From NCBI GenBank assembly GCA_916613615.1, contig OU744731.1, positions 13,956,726-14,020,725 of the forward strand: a stretch of 64,000 nt of DNA, in the 5' to 3' direction. Position numbers and translations under genes: made by a program. The stretch comes from Steromphala cineraria (lineage: Eukaryota > Mollusca > Gastropoda > Trochida > Trochidae). The notes below the pieces were generated by a model. The model was not told where the DNA came from. It saw nothing but the letters and a program-made list of their open reading frames with translations, and searched no databases. This document shows, in pieces, positions 30,701-46,260 of the stretch (its first letter is position 1; each line of letters begins with the position of its first letter).

Positions 30701-32200
30701 TGTCAGTGTGTAGTACTTACCATAAAATATCATTTAGATATATCTGATAATACCATCAAGTATCTCCCTCCCCAGTCCCTCTTCAGGAGTTGGATGTGAG
30801 TGTCAGTGTGTAGTACTTACCATAATATATCATTTAGATACATCTGATAATACCATCAAGTATCGCCCTCCCCAGTCCCTCTTCAGGAGTTGGATGTGAG
30901 TGTCAGTGTGCAGTACTCACCATAATATATCATTTAGATATATCTGATAATACCATCAAGTATCTCCCTCCCCAGTCCCTCTTCAGGATGTGGATGTGAG
31001 TGTCAGTGTGCAGTACTTACCATAATATATCATTTAGATACATCTGATAATACCATCAAGTATCTCCCTCCCCAGTCCCTCTTCAGGATGTGGATGTGAG
31101 TGTCAGTGTCTAGTACTTACCATAATATATCATTTAGATATATCTGATAATACCATCAAGTATCTCCCTCCCCAGTCCCTCTTCAGGATGTGGATGTGAG
31201 TGTCAGTGTGCAGTACTTACCATAATATATCATTTAGATACATCTGATAATACCATCAAGTATCTCCCTCCCCAGTCCCTCTTCAGGATGTGGATGTGAG
31301 TGTCAGTGTCTAGTACTTACCATAATATATCATTTAGATATATCTGATAATACCATCAAGTATCTCCCTCCCCAGTCCCTCTTCAGGATGTGGATGTGAG
31401 TGTCAGTGTGCAGTACTTACCATGATATATCATTTAGATACATCTGATAATACCATCAAGTATCTCTCTCCCCAGTCCCTCTTCATGGAGTGGATGTGAG
31501 TGTCAGTGTGCAGTACTTACCATAATATATAATTTAGATATATCTGATAATACCATCAAGTATCTCCCTCCCCAGTCCCTCTTCAGGATGTGGATGTGAG
31601 TGTCAGTATGCAGTACTTACCATAATATATCATTTAGATACATCTGATAATACCATCAAGTATATCCCTCCCTAGTCCCTCTTCAGGATGTAGATGTGGG
31701 TGTCAGTGTGCAGTACTTACCATAATATATCATTTAGATATATCTGATAATACCATCAAGTATCTCTCTCCCCAGTCCCTCTTCAGGATGTGGATGTGAG
31801 TGTCAGTGTGCCGTACTTACCATAATATATCATTTAGATACATCTGATAATACCATCAAGTATATCCCTCCCTAGTCCCTCTTCAGGATGTGGATGTGAG
31901 TGTCAGTGTGCAGTACTTACCATAATATATCATTTAGATACATCTGATAATACCATCAAGTATCGCCCTCCCCAGTCCCTCTTCAGGATGTGGATGTGAG
32001 TGTCAGTATGCAGTACTTACCATAATATATCATTTAGATACATCTGATAATACCATCAAGTATCTTCCTCCCCAGTCCCTCTTCAGGATGTGGATGTGAG
32101 TGTCAGTATGCAGTACTTACCATAATATATCATTTAGATACATCTGATAATACCATCAAGTATCTCCCTCCCTAATCCCTCTTCAGGATGTAGATGTGGG
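27701..32200 (+). repeat. 2.2-kb higher-order repeat pair
   Basis: Rare variants recur at an offset of 2200: CAGGAGTTGG at 28581/30781 and 28681/30881, CATGGAGTGG at 29281/31481, TAGATGTGGG at about 29491/31691, and GTGCCGTACTT at about 29608/31808. The left part (ATAAAATAT units at 27701/30001 and 27901/30201) is offset by 2300, so one unit was gained or lost. The two copies are nearly identical, implying a recent duplication. Confidence 0.8.
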
Positions 32201-35200
32201 TGTCAGTGTGCAGTACTTACCATAATATATCATTTAGATATATCTGATAATACCATCAAGTATCTCTCTCCCCAGTCCCTCTTCAGGGTGTGGATGTGAG
32301 TGTCAATGTGCAGTACTTACCATAATATATCATTTAGATACATCTGATAATACCATCAAGTATCTCCCTCCCCAGTCCCTCTTCAGGATGTGGATGTGAG
32401 TGTCAGTGTGTAGTACTTACCATAATATATCATTAAGATACATCTGATAATACCATCAAGTATCTCCCTCCCCAGTCCCTCTTCAGGATGTGGATGTGAG
32501 TGTTAGTGTGCAGTACTTACCATAATATATCATTTAGATACATCTGATAATACCATCAAGTATCTCCCTCCCCAGTCCCTCTTCAGGATGTGGATGTGAG
32601 TGTTAGTGTGTAGTACTTACCATAAAATATCATTTAGATATATCTGATAATACCATCAAGTATCTCCCTCCCCAGTCCCTCTTCAGGATGTGGATGTGAG
32701 TGTCAGTGTGTAGTACTTACCATAATATATCATTTAGATACATCTGATAATACCATCAAGTATCTCCCTCCCCAGTCCCTCTTCAGGATGTGGATGTGAG
32801 TGTCAGTGTACAGTACTTACCATAATATATCATTTAGATATATCTGATAATACCATCAAGTATCTCCCTCCCCAGTCCCTCTTCAGGATGTGGATGTGAG
32901 TGTCAGTGTGCAGTACTTACCATAATATATCATTTAGATATATCTGATAATACCATCAAGTATCTCCCTCCCCAGTCCCTCTTCAGGATGTGGATGTGAG
33001 TGTCAGTATGCAGTACTTACCATAATATATCATTTAGATACATCTGATAATACCATCAAGTCCCTCTCTCCCCAGTCCCTCTTCAGGATGTGGATGTGAG
33101 TGTCAGTATGCAGTACTTACCATAATATATCATTTAGATATATCTGATAATACCATCAAGTCCCTCTCTCCCCAGTCCCTCTTCAGGATGTGGATGTGAG
33201 TGTCAGTGTCTAGTACTTACCATAAAATATCATTTAGATACATCTGATAATACCATCAAGTATCTCCCTCCCCAGTCCCTCTTCAGGATGTGGATGTGAG
33301 TGTCAGTGTGCAGTACTTACCATAATATATCATTTAGATACATCTGATAATACCATCAAGTATCTCCCTCCCCAGTCCCTCTTCAGGATGTGGATGTGAG
33401 TGTCAGTGTGCAGTACTTACCATAATATATCATTTAGATATATCTGATAATATCATCAAGTATCTCTCTCCCCAGTCCCTCTTCAGGGTGTGGATGTGAG
33501 TGTCAGTGTGCAGTACTTACCATATTATATCATTTAGATCAATCTGATAACACCATCAAGTCTCTCCCTCCCCAGTCCCTCTTCAGGGTGTGGATGTGAG
33601 TGTTAGTGTGCAGTACTTACCATAATATATAATTTAGATATATATGATAATACCATCAAGTCCCTCTCTCCCCAGTTCCTCTTCAGGATGTGGATGTGAG
33701 TGTCAGTGTACAGTACTTACCATAATATATCATTTAGATACATCTGATAATACCATCAAGTATCTCCCTCCCCAGTCCCTCTTCAGAATGTGGATGTGAG
33801 TGTCAGTGTGCAGTACTTACCATAATATATCATTTAGATACATCTGATAATACCATCAAGTATATCCCTCCCCAGTCCCTCTTCAGGATGTGGATGTGAG
33901 TGTCAGTGTGCAGTACTTACCATAATATATCATTTAGATACATCTGATAATACCATCAAGTCCCTCTCTCCCCAGTCCCTCTTCAGGATGTGGATGTGAG
34001 TGTCAGTGTGCAGTACTTACCATAATATATCATTTAGATACATCTGATAATACCATCAAGTATCTCCCTCCCCAGTCCCTCTTCAGGATGTGGATGTGAG
34101 TGTCAGTGTGCAGTACTTACCATAATATATCATTTAGATATATCTGATAATACCATCAAGTATCTCTCTCCCCAGTCCCTCTTCAGGGTGTGGATGTGAG
34201 TGTTAGTGTGCAGTACTTACCATATTATATCATTTAGATCAATCTGATAATACCATCAAGTCTCTCCCTCCCCAGTCCCTCTTCAGGGTGTGGATGTGAG
34301 TGTTAGTGTGCAGTACTTACCATAATATATAATTTAGATATATCTGATAATACCATCAAGTCCCTCTCTCCCCAGTCCCTCTTCAGGATGTGGAAGTGAG
34401 TGTCAGTGTACAGTACTTACCATAATATATCATTTAGATACATCTGATAATACCATCAAGTCCCTCTCTCCCCAGTCCCTCTTCAGGGTGTGGATGTGAG
34501 TGTCAGTGTGCAGTACTTACCATAATATATCATTTAGATACATCTGATAATACCATCAAGTATCTCCCTCCCCAGTCCCTCTTCAGGATGTGGATGTGAG
34601 TGTCAGTGTGCAGTACTTACCATAATATATCATTTAGATACATCTGATAATACCATCAAGTATCTCCCTCCCCAGTCCCTCTTCAGGATGTGGATGTGAG
34701 TGTCAGTGTGCAGTACTTACCATAATATATCATTTAGATACATCTGATAATACCATCAAGTCCCTCTCTCCCCAGTCCCTCTTCAGGATGTGGATGTGAG
34801 TGTTAGTGTGCAGTACTTACCATAATATATCATTTAGATACATCTGATAATACCATCAAGTATCTCCCTCCCCAGTCCCTCTTCAGGATGTGGATGTGAG
34901 TGTCAGTATGCAGTACTTACCATAATATATCATTTAGATACATCTGATAATACCATCAAGTATCTCCCTCCCCAGTCCCTCTTTAGGATGTGGATGTGAG
35001 TGTCAGTGTGCAGTACTTACCATAATATATCATTTAGATACATCTGATAATACCATCAAGTATCTCCCTCCCCAGTCCCTCTTCAGGATGTGGATGTGAG
35101 TGTCAGTATGCAGTACTTACCATAATATATCAATTAGATACATCTGATAATACCATCAAGTCCCCCTCTCTCCAGTCCCTCTTCAGGATGTGGATGTGAG

Positions 35201-38200
35201 TTTTAGTGTGCAGTACTTACCATAATATATCATTTAGATACATCTGATAATACCATCAAGTATCTCCCTCCCCAGTCCCTCTTCAGGATGTGGATGTGAG
35301 TGTCAGTGTGCAGTACTTACCATAATATATCATTTAGATATATCTGATAATACCATCAAGTATCTCTCTCCCCAGTCCCTCTTCAGGGTGTAGATGTGAG
35401 TGTCAGTGTGCAGTACTTACCATAATATATCATTTAGATACATCTGATAATACCATCAAGTATCTCCCTCCCCAGTCCCTCTTCAGAATGTGGATGTGAG
35501 TGTTAGTGTGCAGTACTTACCATAATATATCATTTAGATACATCTGATAATACCATCAAGTATCTCTCTCCCCAGTCCCTCTTCAGGATGTGGATGTGAG
35601 TGTCAGTGTGCAGTACTTACCATAATATATCATTTAGATACATCTGATAATACCATCAAGTCCCTCTCTCCCCAGTCCCTCTTCAGGGTGTGAATGTGAG
35701 TGTCAGTGTTCAGTACTTACCATAATATATCAATTAGATATATCTGATAATACCATCAAGTATCTCCCTCCCCAGTCCCTCTTCAGGATGTGGATGTGAG
35801 TGTTAGTGTGCAGTACTTACCATAATATATCATTTAGATACATCTGATAATACCATCAAGTATCTCCCTCCCCAGTCCCTCTTCAGGATGTGGATGTGAG
35901 TGTCAGTGTGCAGTACTTACCATAATATATCATTTAGATACATCTGATAATACCATCAAGTCCCTCTCTCCCCAGTCCCTCTTCAGGATGTGGATGTGAG
36001 TGTCAGTGTGCAGTACTTACCATAATATATCATTTAGATACATCTGATAATACCATCAAGTCCCTCTCTCTCCAGTCCCTCTTCAAGATGTGGATGTGAG
36101 TGTCAGTATGCAGTACTTACCATAATATATCATTTAGATATATCTGATAATACCATCAAGTCCCTCTCTCTCCAGTCCCTCTTCAGGATGTGGATGTGAG
36201 TGTCAGTGTGCAGTACTTACCATAATATATCATTTAGATACATCTGATAATACCATCAAGTCCCTCACTCCCCAGTCCCTCTTCAGGATGTGGATGTGAG
36301 TGTTAGTGTGCAGTACTTACCATAATATATCATTAAGATACATCTGATAATACCATCAAGTATCTCCCTCCCCAGTCCCTCTTCAGGATGTGGATGTGAG
36401 TGATAGTATGCAGTACTTACCATAATATATCATTTAGATACATCTGATAATACCATCAAGTATCTCCCTCCCCAGTCCCTCTTCAGGATGTGGATGTGAG
36501 TGTCAGTGTGCAGTACTTACCATAATATATCATTTAGATACATCTGATAATACCATCAAGTATCTCCCTCCCCAGTCCCTCTTCAGGGTGTGGATGTGAG
36601 TGTCAGTATGCAGTACTTACCATAATATATCATTTAGATATATCTGATAATACCATCAAGTCCCTCTCTCCCCAGTCCCTCTTCAGGATGTGGATGTGAG
36701 TGTTAGTGTGCAGTACTTACCATAATATATCATTTAGATACATCTGATAATACCATCAAGTATCTCCCTCCCCAGTCCCTCTTCAGGATGTGGATGTGAG
36801 TGTCAGTGTGCAGTACTTACCATAATATATCATTTAGATATATCTGATAATACCATCAAGTATCTCTCTCCCCAGTCCCTCTTCAGGGTGTATATGTGAG
36901 TGTCAGTGTGCAGTACTTACCATAATATATCATTTAGATACATCTGATAATACCATCAAGTATCTCCCTCCCCAGTCCCTCTTCAGGATGTGGATGTGAG
37001 TGTTAGTGTGCAGTACTTACCATAATATATCATTTAGATACATCTGATAATACCATCAAGTATCTCCCTCCCCAGTCCCTCTTCAGGATGTGGATGTGAG
37101 TGTCAGTGTGCAGTACTTACCATAATATATCATTTAGATATATCTGATAATACCATCAAGTATCTCCCTCCCATGTCCCTCTTCAGGGTGTGAATGTGAG
37201 TGTCAGTGTGCAGTACTTACCATAATATATCAATTAGATATATCTGATAATACCATCAAGTATCTCCCTCCCCAGTCCCTCTTCAGGATGTGGATGTGAG
37301 TGTCAGTGTGCAGTACTTACCATAATAAATCATTTAGATACATCTGATAATACCATCAAGTATCTCCCTCCCCAGTCCCTCTTCAGGATGTGGATGTGAG
37401 TGTCAGTGTGCAGTACTTACCATAATATATCATTTAGATACATCTGATAATACCATCAAGTATCTCCCTCCCAAATCCCTCTTCAGGATGTGGATGTGAG
37501 TGTCAGTGTACAGTACTTACCATAATATATCATTTAGATACATCTGATAATACCATCAAGTATCTCCCTCCCCAGTCCCTCTTCAGGATGTGGATGTGAG
37601 TGTCAGTGTGCAGTACTTACCATAATATATCATTTAGATACATCTGATAATACCATCAAGTATCTCCCTCCCCAGTCCCTCTTCAGGATGTGGATGTGAG
37701 TGTCAGTATGCAGTACTTACCATAATATATCAATTAGATACATCTGATAATACCATCAAGTCCCTCTCTCTCCAGTCCCTCTTCAGGATGTGGATGTGAG
37801 TGTTAGTGTGCAGTACTTACCATAATATATCATTTAGATACATCTGATAATACCATCAAGTATCTCCCTCCCCAGTCCCTCTTCAGGATGTGGATGTGTG
37901 TGTTACTTTGCAGTACTTACCATTATATATCATTTAGATATATCTGATAATACCATCAAGTATCTCTCTCCCCAGTCCCTCTTCAGGGTGTAGATGTGAG
38001 TGTCAGTGTGCAGTACTTACCATAATATATCATTTAGATACATCTGATAATACCATCAAGTATCTCCCTCCCCAGTCCCTCTTCAGGATGTGGATGTGAG
38101 TGTCAGTGTGCAGTACTTACCATAATATATCATTTAGATACATCTGATAATACCATCAAGTATCTCCCTCCCCAGTCCCTCTTCAGGATGTGGATGTGAG

Positions 38201-39280
38201 TGTCAGTGTGCAGTACTTACCATAATATATCATTTAGATATATCTGATAATACCATTAAGTATCTCCCTCCCCAGTCCCTCTTCAGGGTGTGGATGTGAG
38301 TGTTAGTGTGCAGTACTTACCATAATATATCATTTAGATACATCTGATAATACCATCAAGTATCTCTCTCCCCAGTCCCTCTTCAGGATGTGGATGTGAG
38401 TGTCAGTGTGCAGTACTTACCATAATATATCAATTAGATATATCTGATAATACCATCAAGTATCTCTCTCCCCAGTCCCTCTTCAGGATGTGGATGTGAG
38501 TGTCAGTGTGCAGTACTTACCATAATATATCAATTAGATACATCTGATAATACCATCAAGTATCTCTCTCCCCAGTCCCTCTTCAGGATGTGGATGTGAG
38601 TGTCAGTGTGCAGTACTTACCATAATATATCATTTAGATACATCTGATAATACCATCAAGTATCTCCCTCCCCAGTCCCTCTTCAGGATGTGGATGTGAG
38701 TGTCAGTGTGCAGTACTTACCATAATATATCATTTAGATACATCTGATAATACCATCAAGTATCTCCCTCCCCAGTCCCTCTTCAGGGTGTGGATGTGAG
38801 TGTCAATGTGCAGTACTTACCATAATATATCATTTAGATACATCTGATAATACCATCAAGTATCTCCCTCCACAGTCCCTCTTCAGGATGTGGATGTGAG
38901 TGTCAGTGTGCAGTACTTACCATAATATATCATTTAGATATATCTGATAATACCATCAAGTATCTCCCTCCCCAGTCCCTCTTCAGGGTGTGGATGTGAG
39001 TGTCAGTGTGCAGTACTTACCATAATATATCATTTAGATATATCTGATAATACCATCAAGTATCTCTCTCCCCAGTCCCTCTTCAGGGTGTGGATGTGAG
39101 TGTTAGTGTGCAGTACTTACCATTATATATCATTTAGATACATCTGATAATACCATCAAGTATCTCTCTCCCCAGTCCCTCTTCAGGATGTGGATGTGAG
39201 TGTCAGTGTGCAGTACTTACCATAATATATCATTTAGATACATCTGATAATACCATCAAGTATCTCCCTCCCCAGTCCCT

Positions 39281-40280
39281 CTTCAGGGTGTGGATGTGAG
39301 TGTTAGTGTGCAGTACTTACCATTATATATCATTTAGATACATCTGATAATACCATCAAGTATCTCTCTCCCCAGTCCCTCTTCAGGATGTGGATGTGAG
39401 TGTCAGTGTGCAGTACTTACCATAATATATCATTTAGATACATCTGATAATACCATCAAGTATCTCTCTCCCCAGTCCCTCTTCAGGATGTGGATGTGAG
39501 TGTTAGTGTGCAGTACTTACCATTATATATCATTTAGATACATCTGATAATACCATCAAGTATCTCCCTCCCCAGTCCCTCTTCAGGATGTGGATGTGAT
39601 TGTCAGTATGCAGTACTTACCATGATATATCATTTAGATACATCTGATAATACCATCAAGTATCTCCCTCCCCAGTCCCTCTTCAGGATGTGGATGTGAG
39701 TGTCAGTGTGCAGTACTTACCATAATATATCATTTAGATACATCTGATAATACCATCAAGTATCTCCCTCCCCAGTCCCTCTTCAGGGTGTGGATGTGAG
39801 TGTTAGTGTGCAGTACTTACCATTATATATCATTTAGATACATCTGATAATACCATCAAGTATCTCTCTCCCCAGTCCCTCTTCAGGATGTGGATGTGAG
39901 TGTCAGTGTGCAGTACTTACCATAATATATCATTTAGATACATCTGATAATACCATCAAGTATCTCTCTCCCCAGTCCCTCTTCAGGATGTGGATGTGAG
40001 TGTTAGTGTGCAGTACTTACCATTATATATCATTTAGATACATCTGATAATACCATCAAGTATCTCCCTCCCCAGTCCCTCTTCAGGATGTGGATGTGAT
40101 TGTCAGTATGCAGTACTTACCATGATATATCATTTAGATACATCTGATAATACCATCAAGTATCTCCCTCCCCAGTCCCTCTTCAGGATGTGGATGTGAG
40201 TGTCAGTGTGCAGTACTTACCATAATATATCATTTAGATACATCTGATAATACCATCAAGTATCTCCCTCCCCAGTCCCT
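39281..40280 (+). repeat. 500-bp (5-unit) higher-order repeat, two copies
   Basis: 39281-39780 and 39781-40280 match. CATTATATAT units lie at 39321/39821 and 39521/40021, and the GTGATTGTCAGTATG plus CATGATATAT unit lies at about 39590/40090. Confidence 0.8.
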
Positions 40281-41760
40281 CTTCAGGATGTGGATGTGAG
40301 TGTTAGTGTGCATTACTTACCATAATATATCATTTAGATACATCTGATAATACCATCAAGTATCTCCCTCCCCAGTCCCTCTTCAGGATGTGGATGTGAG
40401 TGTCAGTGTGCAGTACTTACCATAATATATCATTTAGATATATCTGATAATACCATCAAGTATCTCTCTCCCCAGTCCCTCTTCAGGATGTGGATGTGAG
40501 TGTCAGTGTGCAGTACTTACCATAATATATCATTTAGATACATCTGATAATACCATCAAGTATCTCCCTCCCCAGTCCCTCTTCAGGATGTGGATGTGAG
40601 TGTTAGTGTGCAGTACTTACCATAATATATCATTAGATATATCTGATAATAACATCAAGTATCTCCCTCCCAAGTCCCTCTTAAGAATGTGGATGTGAGT
40701 GTCAGTATGCAGTACTTACCATAATATATCATTTAGATACATCTGATAAAACCAGCAAGTATCTCCCTCCCCAGTCCCTCTTCAGGATGTGGATGTGAGG
40801 GTCAGTGTGCAGTACTTACCATAATATATCATTTAGATACATCTGATAATACCATCAAGTATCTCCCTCCCATGTCCCTCTTCAGGGTGTGGATGTTAGT
40901 GTCAGTGTGCAGTACTTACCATAATATATCAAGTAGATATATCTGATAATACCATCAAGTATCTCTCTCCCCAGTCCCTCTTCAGGATGTGGATGTGAGT
41001 GTCAGTGTGCAGTACTTACCATAATATATCATTTAGATACATCTGATAATACCATCAAGTATCTCCCTCCCCAGTCCCTCTTCAGGGTGTGGATGTGAGT
41101 GTTAGTGTGCAGTACTTACCATTATATATCATTTAGATACATCTGATAATACCATCAAGTATCTCTCTCCCCAGTCCCTCTTCAGGATGTGGATGTGAGT
41201 GTCAGTGTGCAGTACTTACCATAATATATCATTTAGATACATCTGATAATACCATCAAGTATCTCCCTCCCCAGTCCCTCTTCAGGATGTGGATGTGAGT
41301 GTTAGTGTGCATTACTTACCATAATATATCATTTAGATACATCTGATAATACCATCAAGTATCTCCCTCCCCAGTCCCTCTTCAGGATGTGGATGTGAGT
41401 GTCAGTGTGCAGTACTTACCATAATATATCATTTAGATATATCTGATAATACCATCAAGTATCTCTCTCCCCAGTCCCTCTTCAGGATGTGGATGTGAGT
41501 GTCAGTGTGCAGTTCTTACCATAATATATCATTTAGATACATCTGATAATACCATCAAGTATCTCCCTCCCCAGTCCCTCTTCAGGATGTGGATGTGAGT
41601 GTTAGTGTGCAGTACTTACCATAATATATCATTAGATATATCTGATAATACCATCAAGTATCTCCCTCCCAAGTCCCTCTTAAGAATGTGGATGTGAGTG
41701 TCAGTATGCAGTACTTACCATAATATATCATTTAGATACATCTGATAAAACCAGCAAGTA
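40281..41760 (+). repeat. ~1.0-kb higher-order repeat with a shared one-base deletion
   Basis: Units at 40281 onward recur about 999 bases later. The CATTACTTACC variant lies at about 40311/41311, the CATTAGATAT deletion (one T lost) at about 40631/41630, and AAACCAGCAAG at about 40748/41747, with a third copy at about 43247. The shared single-base deletion shows that the second copy derives from the first, or the reverse, after the deletion arose. Confidence 0.75.
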
Positions 41761-44460
41761 TCTCCCTCCCCAGTCCCTCTTCAGGATGTGGATGTGAGGG
41801 TCAGTGTGCAGTACTTACCATAATATATCATTTAGATACATCTGATAATACCATCAAGTATATCCCTCCCCAGTCCCTCTTCAGGATGTGGATGTGAGTG
41901 TCAGTGTGCAGTACTTACCATAATATATCAAGTAGATATATCTGATAATACCATCAAGTATCTCTCTCCCCAGTCCCTCTTCAGGGTATGGATGTGAGTG
42001 TCAGTGTGCAGTACTTACCATAATATATCATTTAGATACATCTGATAATACCATCAAGTATCTCCCTCCCATGTCCCTCTTCAGGGTGTGGATGTGAGTG
42101 TCAGTGTGCAGTACTTACCATAATATATCAATTAGATATATCTGATAATACCATCAAGTATCTTTCTCCCCAGTCCCTCTTCAGGGTATGGATGTGAGTG
42201 TCAGTGTGCAGTACTTACCATAATATATCAAGTAGATACATCTTATAATACCATCAAGTATCTCCCTCCCCAGTCCCTCTTCAGGATGTGGATGTGAGTG
42301 TCAGTGTGCAGTACTTACCATAATATATCAATTAGATACATCTGATAATACCATCAAGTATCTCCCTCCCCAGTCCCTCTTCAGGATGTGGATGTGAGTG
42401 TCAATGTGCAGTACTTACCATAATATATAATTTAGATATATCTGATAATACCATCAAGTATCTCCCTCCCCAGTCCCTCTTCAGGGTGTGGATGTGAGTG
42501 TCAATGTGCAGTACTTACCATAATATATCATTTAGATATATCTGATAATACCATCAAGTATCTCCCTCCCCAGTCCCTCTTCAGGATGTGGATGTGAGTG
42601 TCAGTGTGCAGTACTTACCATAATATATCATTTAGATACATCTGATAATACCATCAAGTATCTCCCTCCCCAGTCCCTCTTCAGGGTGTGGATGTGAGTG
42701 TTAGTGTGCAGTACTTACCATTATATATCATTTAGATACATCTGATAATACCATCAAGTATCTCTCTCCCCAGTCCCTCTTCAGGATGTGGATGTGAGTG
42801 TCAGTGTGCAGTACTTACCATAATATATCATTTAGATACATCTGATAATACCATCAAGTATCTCCCTCCCCAGTCCCTCTTCAGGATGTGGATGTGAGTG
42901 TTAGTGTGCATTACTTACCATAATATATCATTTAGATACATCTGATAATACCATCAAGTATCTCCCTCCCCAGTCCCTCTTCAGGATGTGGATGTGAGTG
43001 TCAGTATGCAGTACTTACCATAATATATCATTTAGATATATCTGATAATACCATCAAGTATCTCTCTCCCCAGTCCCTCTTCAGGATGTGGATGTGAGTG
43101 TCAGTGTGCAGTACTTACCATAATATATCATTTAGATACATCTGATAATACCATCAAGTATCTCTCTCCCCAGTCCCTCTTCAGGATGTGGATGTGAGTG
43201 TCAGTGTGCAGTACTTACCATAATATATCATTTAGATACATCTGATAAAACCAGCAAGTATCTCCCTCCCCAGTCCCTCTTCAGGATGTGGATATGAGGG
43301 TCAGTGTGCAGTACTTACCATAATATATCATTTAGATACATCTGATAATACCATCAAGTATCTCCCTCCCATGTCCCTCTTCAGGGTGTGGATGTTAGTG
43401 TCAGTGTGCAGTACTTACCATAATATATCAAGTAGATATATCTGATAATACCATCAAGTATCTCTCTCCCCAGTCCCTCTTCAGGGTATGGATGTGAGTG
43501 TCAGTGTGCAGTACTTACCATAATATATCATTTAGATACATCTTATAATACCATCAAGTATCTCCCTCCCCAGTCCCTCTTCAGGATGTGGATGTGAGTG
43601 TCAGTGTGCAGTACTTACCATAATATATCATTTAGATATATCTGATAATACCATCAAGTATCTCTCTCTCCAGTCCCTCTTCAGGATGTGGATGTGAGTG
43701 TCAGTGTGCAGTACTTACCATAATATATCATTTAGATATATCTGATAATACCATCAAGTATCTCCCTCCCCAGTCCCTCTTCAGGGTATGGATGTGAGTG
43801 TCAGTGTGCAGTACTTACCATAATATATCATTTAGATACATCTGATAATACCATCAAGTATCTCCCTCCCATGTCCCTCTTCAGGGTGTGGATGTGAGTG
43901 TCAGTGTGCAGTACTTACCATAATATATCAATTAGATATATCTGATAATACCATCAAGTATCTTTCTCCCCAGTCCCTCTTCAGGGTATGGATGTGAGTG
44001 TCAGTGTGCAGTACTTACCATAATATATCAAGTAGATACATCTTATAATACCATCAAGTATCTCCCTCCCCAGTCCCTCTTCAGGATGTGGATGTGAGTG
44101 TCAGTGTGCAGTACTTACCATAATATATCAATTAGATACATCTGATAATACCATCAAGTATCTCCCTCCCCAGTCCCTCTTCAGGATGTGGATGTGAGTG
44201 TCAATGTGCAGTACTTACCATAATATATAATTTAGATATATCTGATAATACCATCAAGTACTTCCCTCCCCAGTCCCTCTTCAGGATGTGGATGTGAGTG
44301 TCAGTGTGCAGTACTTACCATAATATATCATTTAGATATATCTGATAATACCATCAAGTATCTCCCTCCCCAGTCCCTCTTCAGGATGTGGATGTGAGTG
44401 TCAGTGTGCAGTACTTACCATAATATATCATTTAGATACATCTGATAATACCATCAAGTA

Positions 44461-46260
44461 TCTCCCTCCCCAGTCCCTCTTCAGGATGTGGATGTGAGTG
44501 TCAGTGTGCAGTACTTACCATAATATATCATTTAGATACATCTGATAATACCATCAAGTATCTCCCTCCCATGTCCCTCTTCAGGATGTGGATGTGAGTG
44601 TCAGTGTGCAGTACTTACCATAATATATCAATTAGATACATCTGATAATACCATCAAGTATCTCTCTCCCCAGTCCCTCTTTAGGATGTGGATGTGATTG
44701 TCAGTATGCAGTACTTACCATAATATATCATTTAGATACATCTGATAATACCATCAAGTATCTCCCTCCCCAGTCCCTCTTCAGGATGTGGATGTGATTG
44801 TCAGTATGCAGTACTTACCATAATATATCATTTAGATACATCTGATAATACCATCAAGTATCTCCCTCCCCAGTCCCTCTTCAGGATGTGGATGTGAGTG
44901 TCAGGGTGCAGTACTTACCAAAATATATCATTTAGATATATCTGATAATACCATCAAGTATCTCCCTCCCATGTCCCTCTTCAGGATGTGGATGTGAGTG
45001 TCAGTGTGCAGTACTTACCATAATATATCAATTAGATACATCTGATAATACCATCAAGTATCTCCCTCCCAAGTCCCTCTTCAGGATGTGGATGTGATTG
45101 TCAGTATGCAGTACTTACCATAATATATCATTTAGATACATCTGATAATACCATCAAGTATCTCCCTCCCCAGTCCCTCTTCAGGATGTGGATGTGAGTG
45201 TCAGTGTGCAGTACTTACCATAATATATCATTTAGATATATCTGATAATACCATCAAGTATCTCCCTCCCCAGTCCCTCTTCAGGATGTGGATGTGAGTG
45301 TCAGTGTGCAGTACTTACCATAATATATCATTTAGATACATCTGATAATACCATCAAGTATCTCCCTCCCCAGTCCCTCTTCAGGATGTGGATGTGAGTG
45401 TCAGTGTGCAGTACTTACCATAATATATCATTTAGATACATCTGATAATACCATCAAGTATCTCCCTCCCATGTCCCTCTTCAGGATGTGGATGTGAGTG
45501 TCAGTGTGCAGTACTTACCATAATATATCAATTAGATACATCTGATAATACCATCAAGTATCTCTCTCCCCAGTCCCTCTTTAGGATGTGGATGTGATTG
45601 TCAGTATGCAGTACTTACCATAATATATCATTTAGATACATCTGATAATACCATCAAGTATCTCCCTCCCCAGTCCCTCTTCAGGATGTGGATGTGATTG
45701 TCAGTATGCAGTACTTACCATAATATATCATTTAGATACATCTGATAATACCATCAAGTATCTCCCTCCCCAGTCCCTCTTCAGGATGTGGATGTGAGTG
45801 TCAGGGTGCAGTACTTACCAAAATATATCATTTAGATATATCTGATAATACCATCAAGTATCTCCCTCCCATGTCCCTCTTCAGGATGTGGATGTGAGTG
45901 TCAGTGTGCAGTACTTACCATAATATATCAATTAGATACATCTGATAATACCATCAAGTATCTCCCTCCCAAGTCCCTCTTCAGGATGTGGATGTGATTG
46001 TCAGTATGCAGTACTTACCATAATATATCATTTAGATACATCTGATAATACCATCAAGTATCTCCCTCCCCAGTCCCTCTTCAGGATGTGGATGTGAGTG
46101 TCAGTGTGCAGTACTTACCAAAATATATCATTTAGATATATCTGATAATACCATCAAGTATCTCCCTCCCCAGTCCCTCTTCAGGATGTGGATGTGAGTG
46201 TCAGTGTGCAGTACTTACCATAATATATCATTTAGATACATCTGATAATACCATCAAGTA
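44461..46260 (+). repeat. 900-bp (9-unit) higher-order repeat pair
   Basis: The unit with TCAGGGTGCA and AAATATATCA at 44901 recurs at 45801, and the unit with TTTAGGATGTGG and GTGATTG at about 44680 recurs at 45580. The intervening units match in order, giving a 900-bp duplication. Confidence 0.8.
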
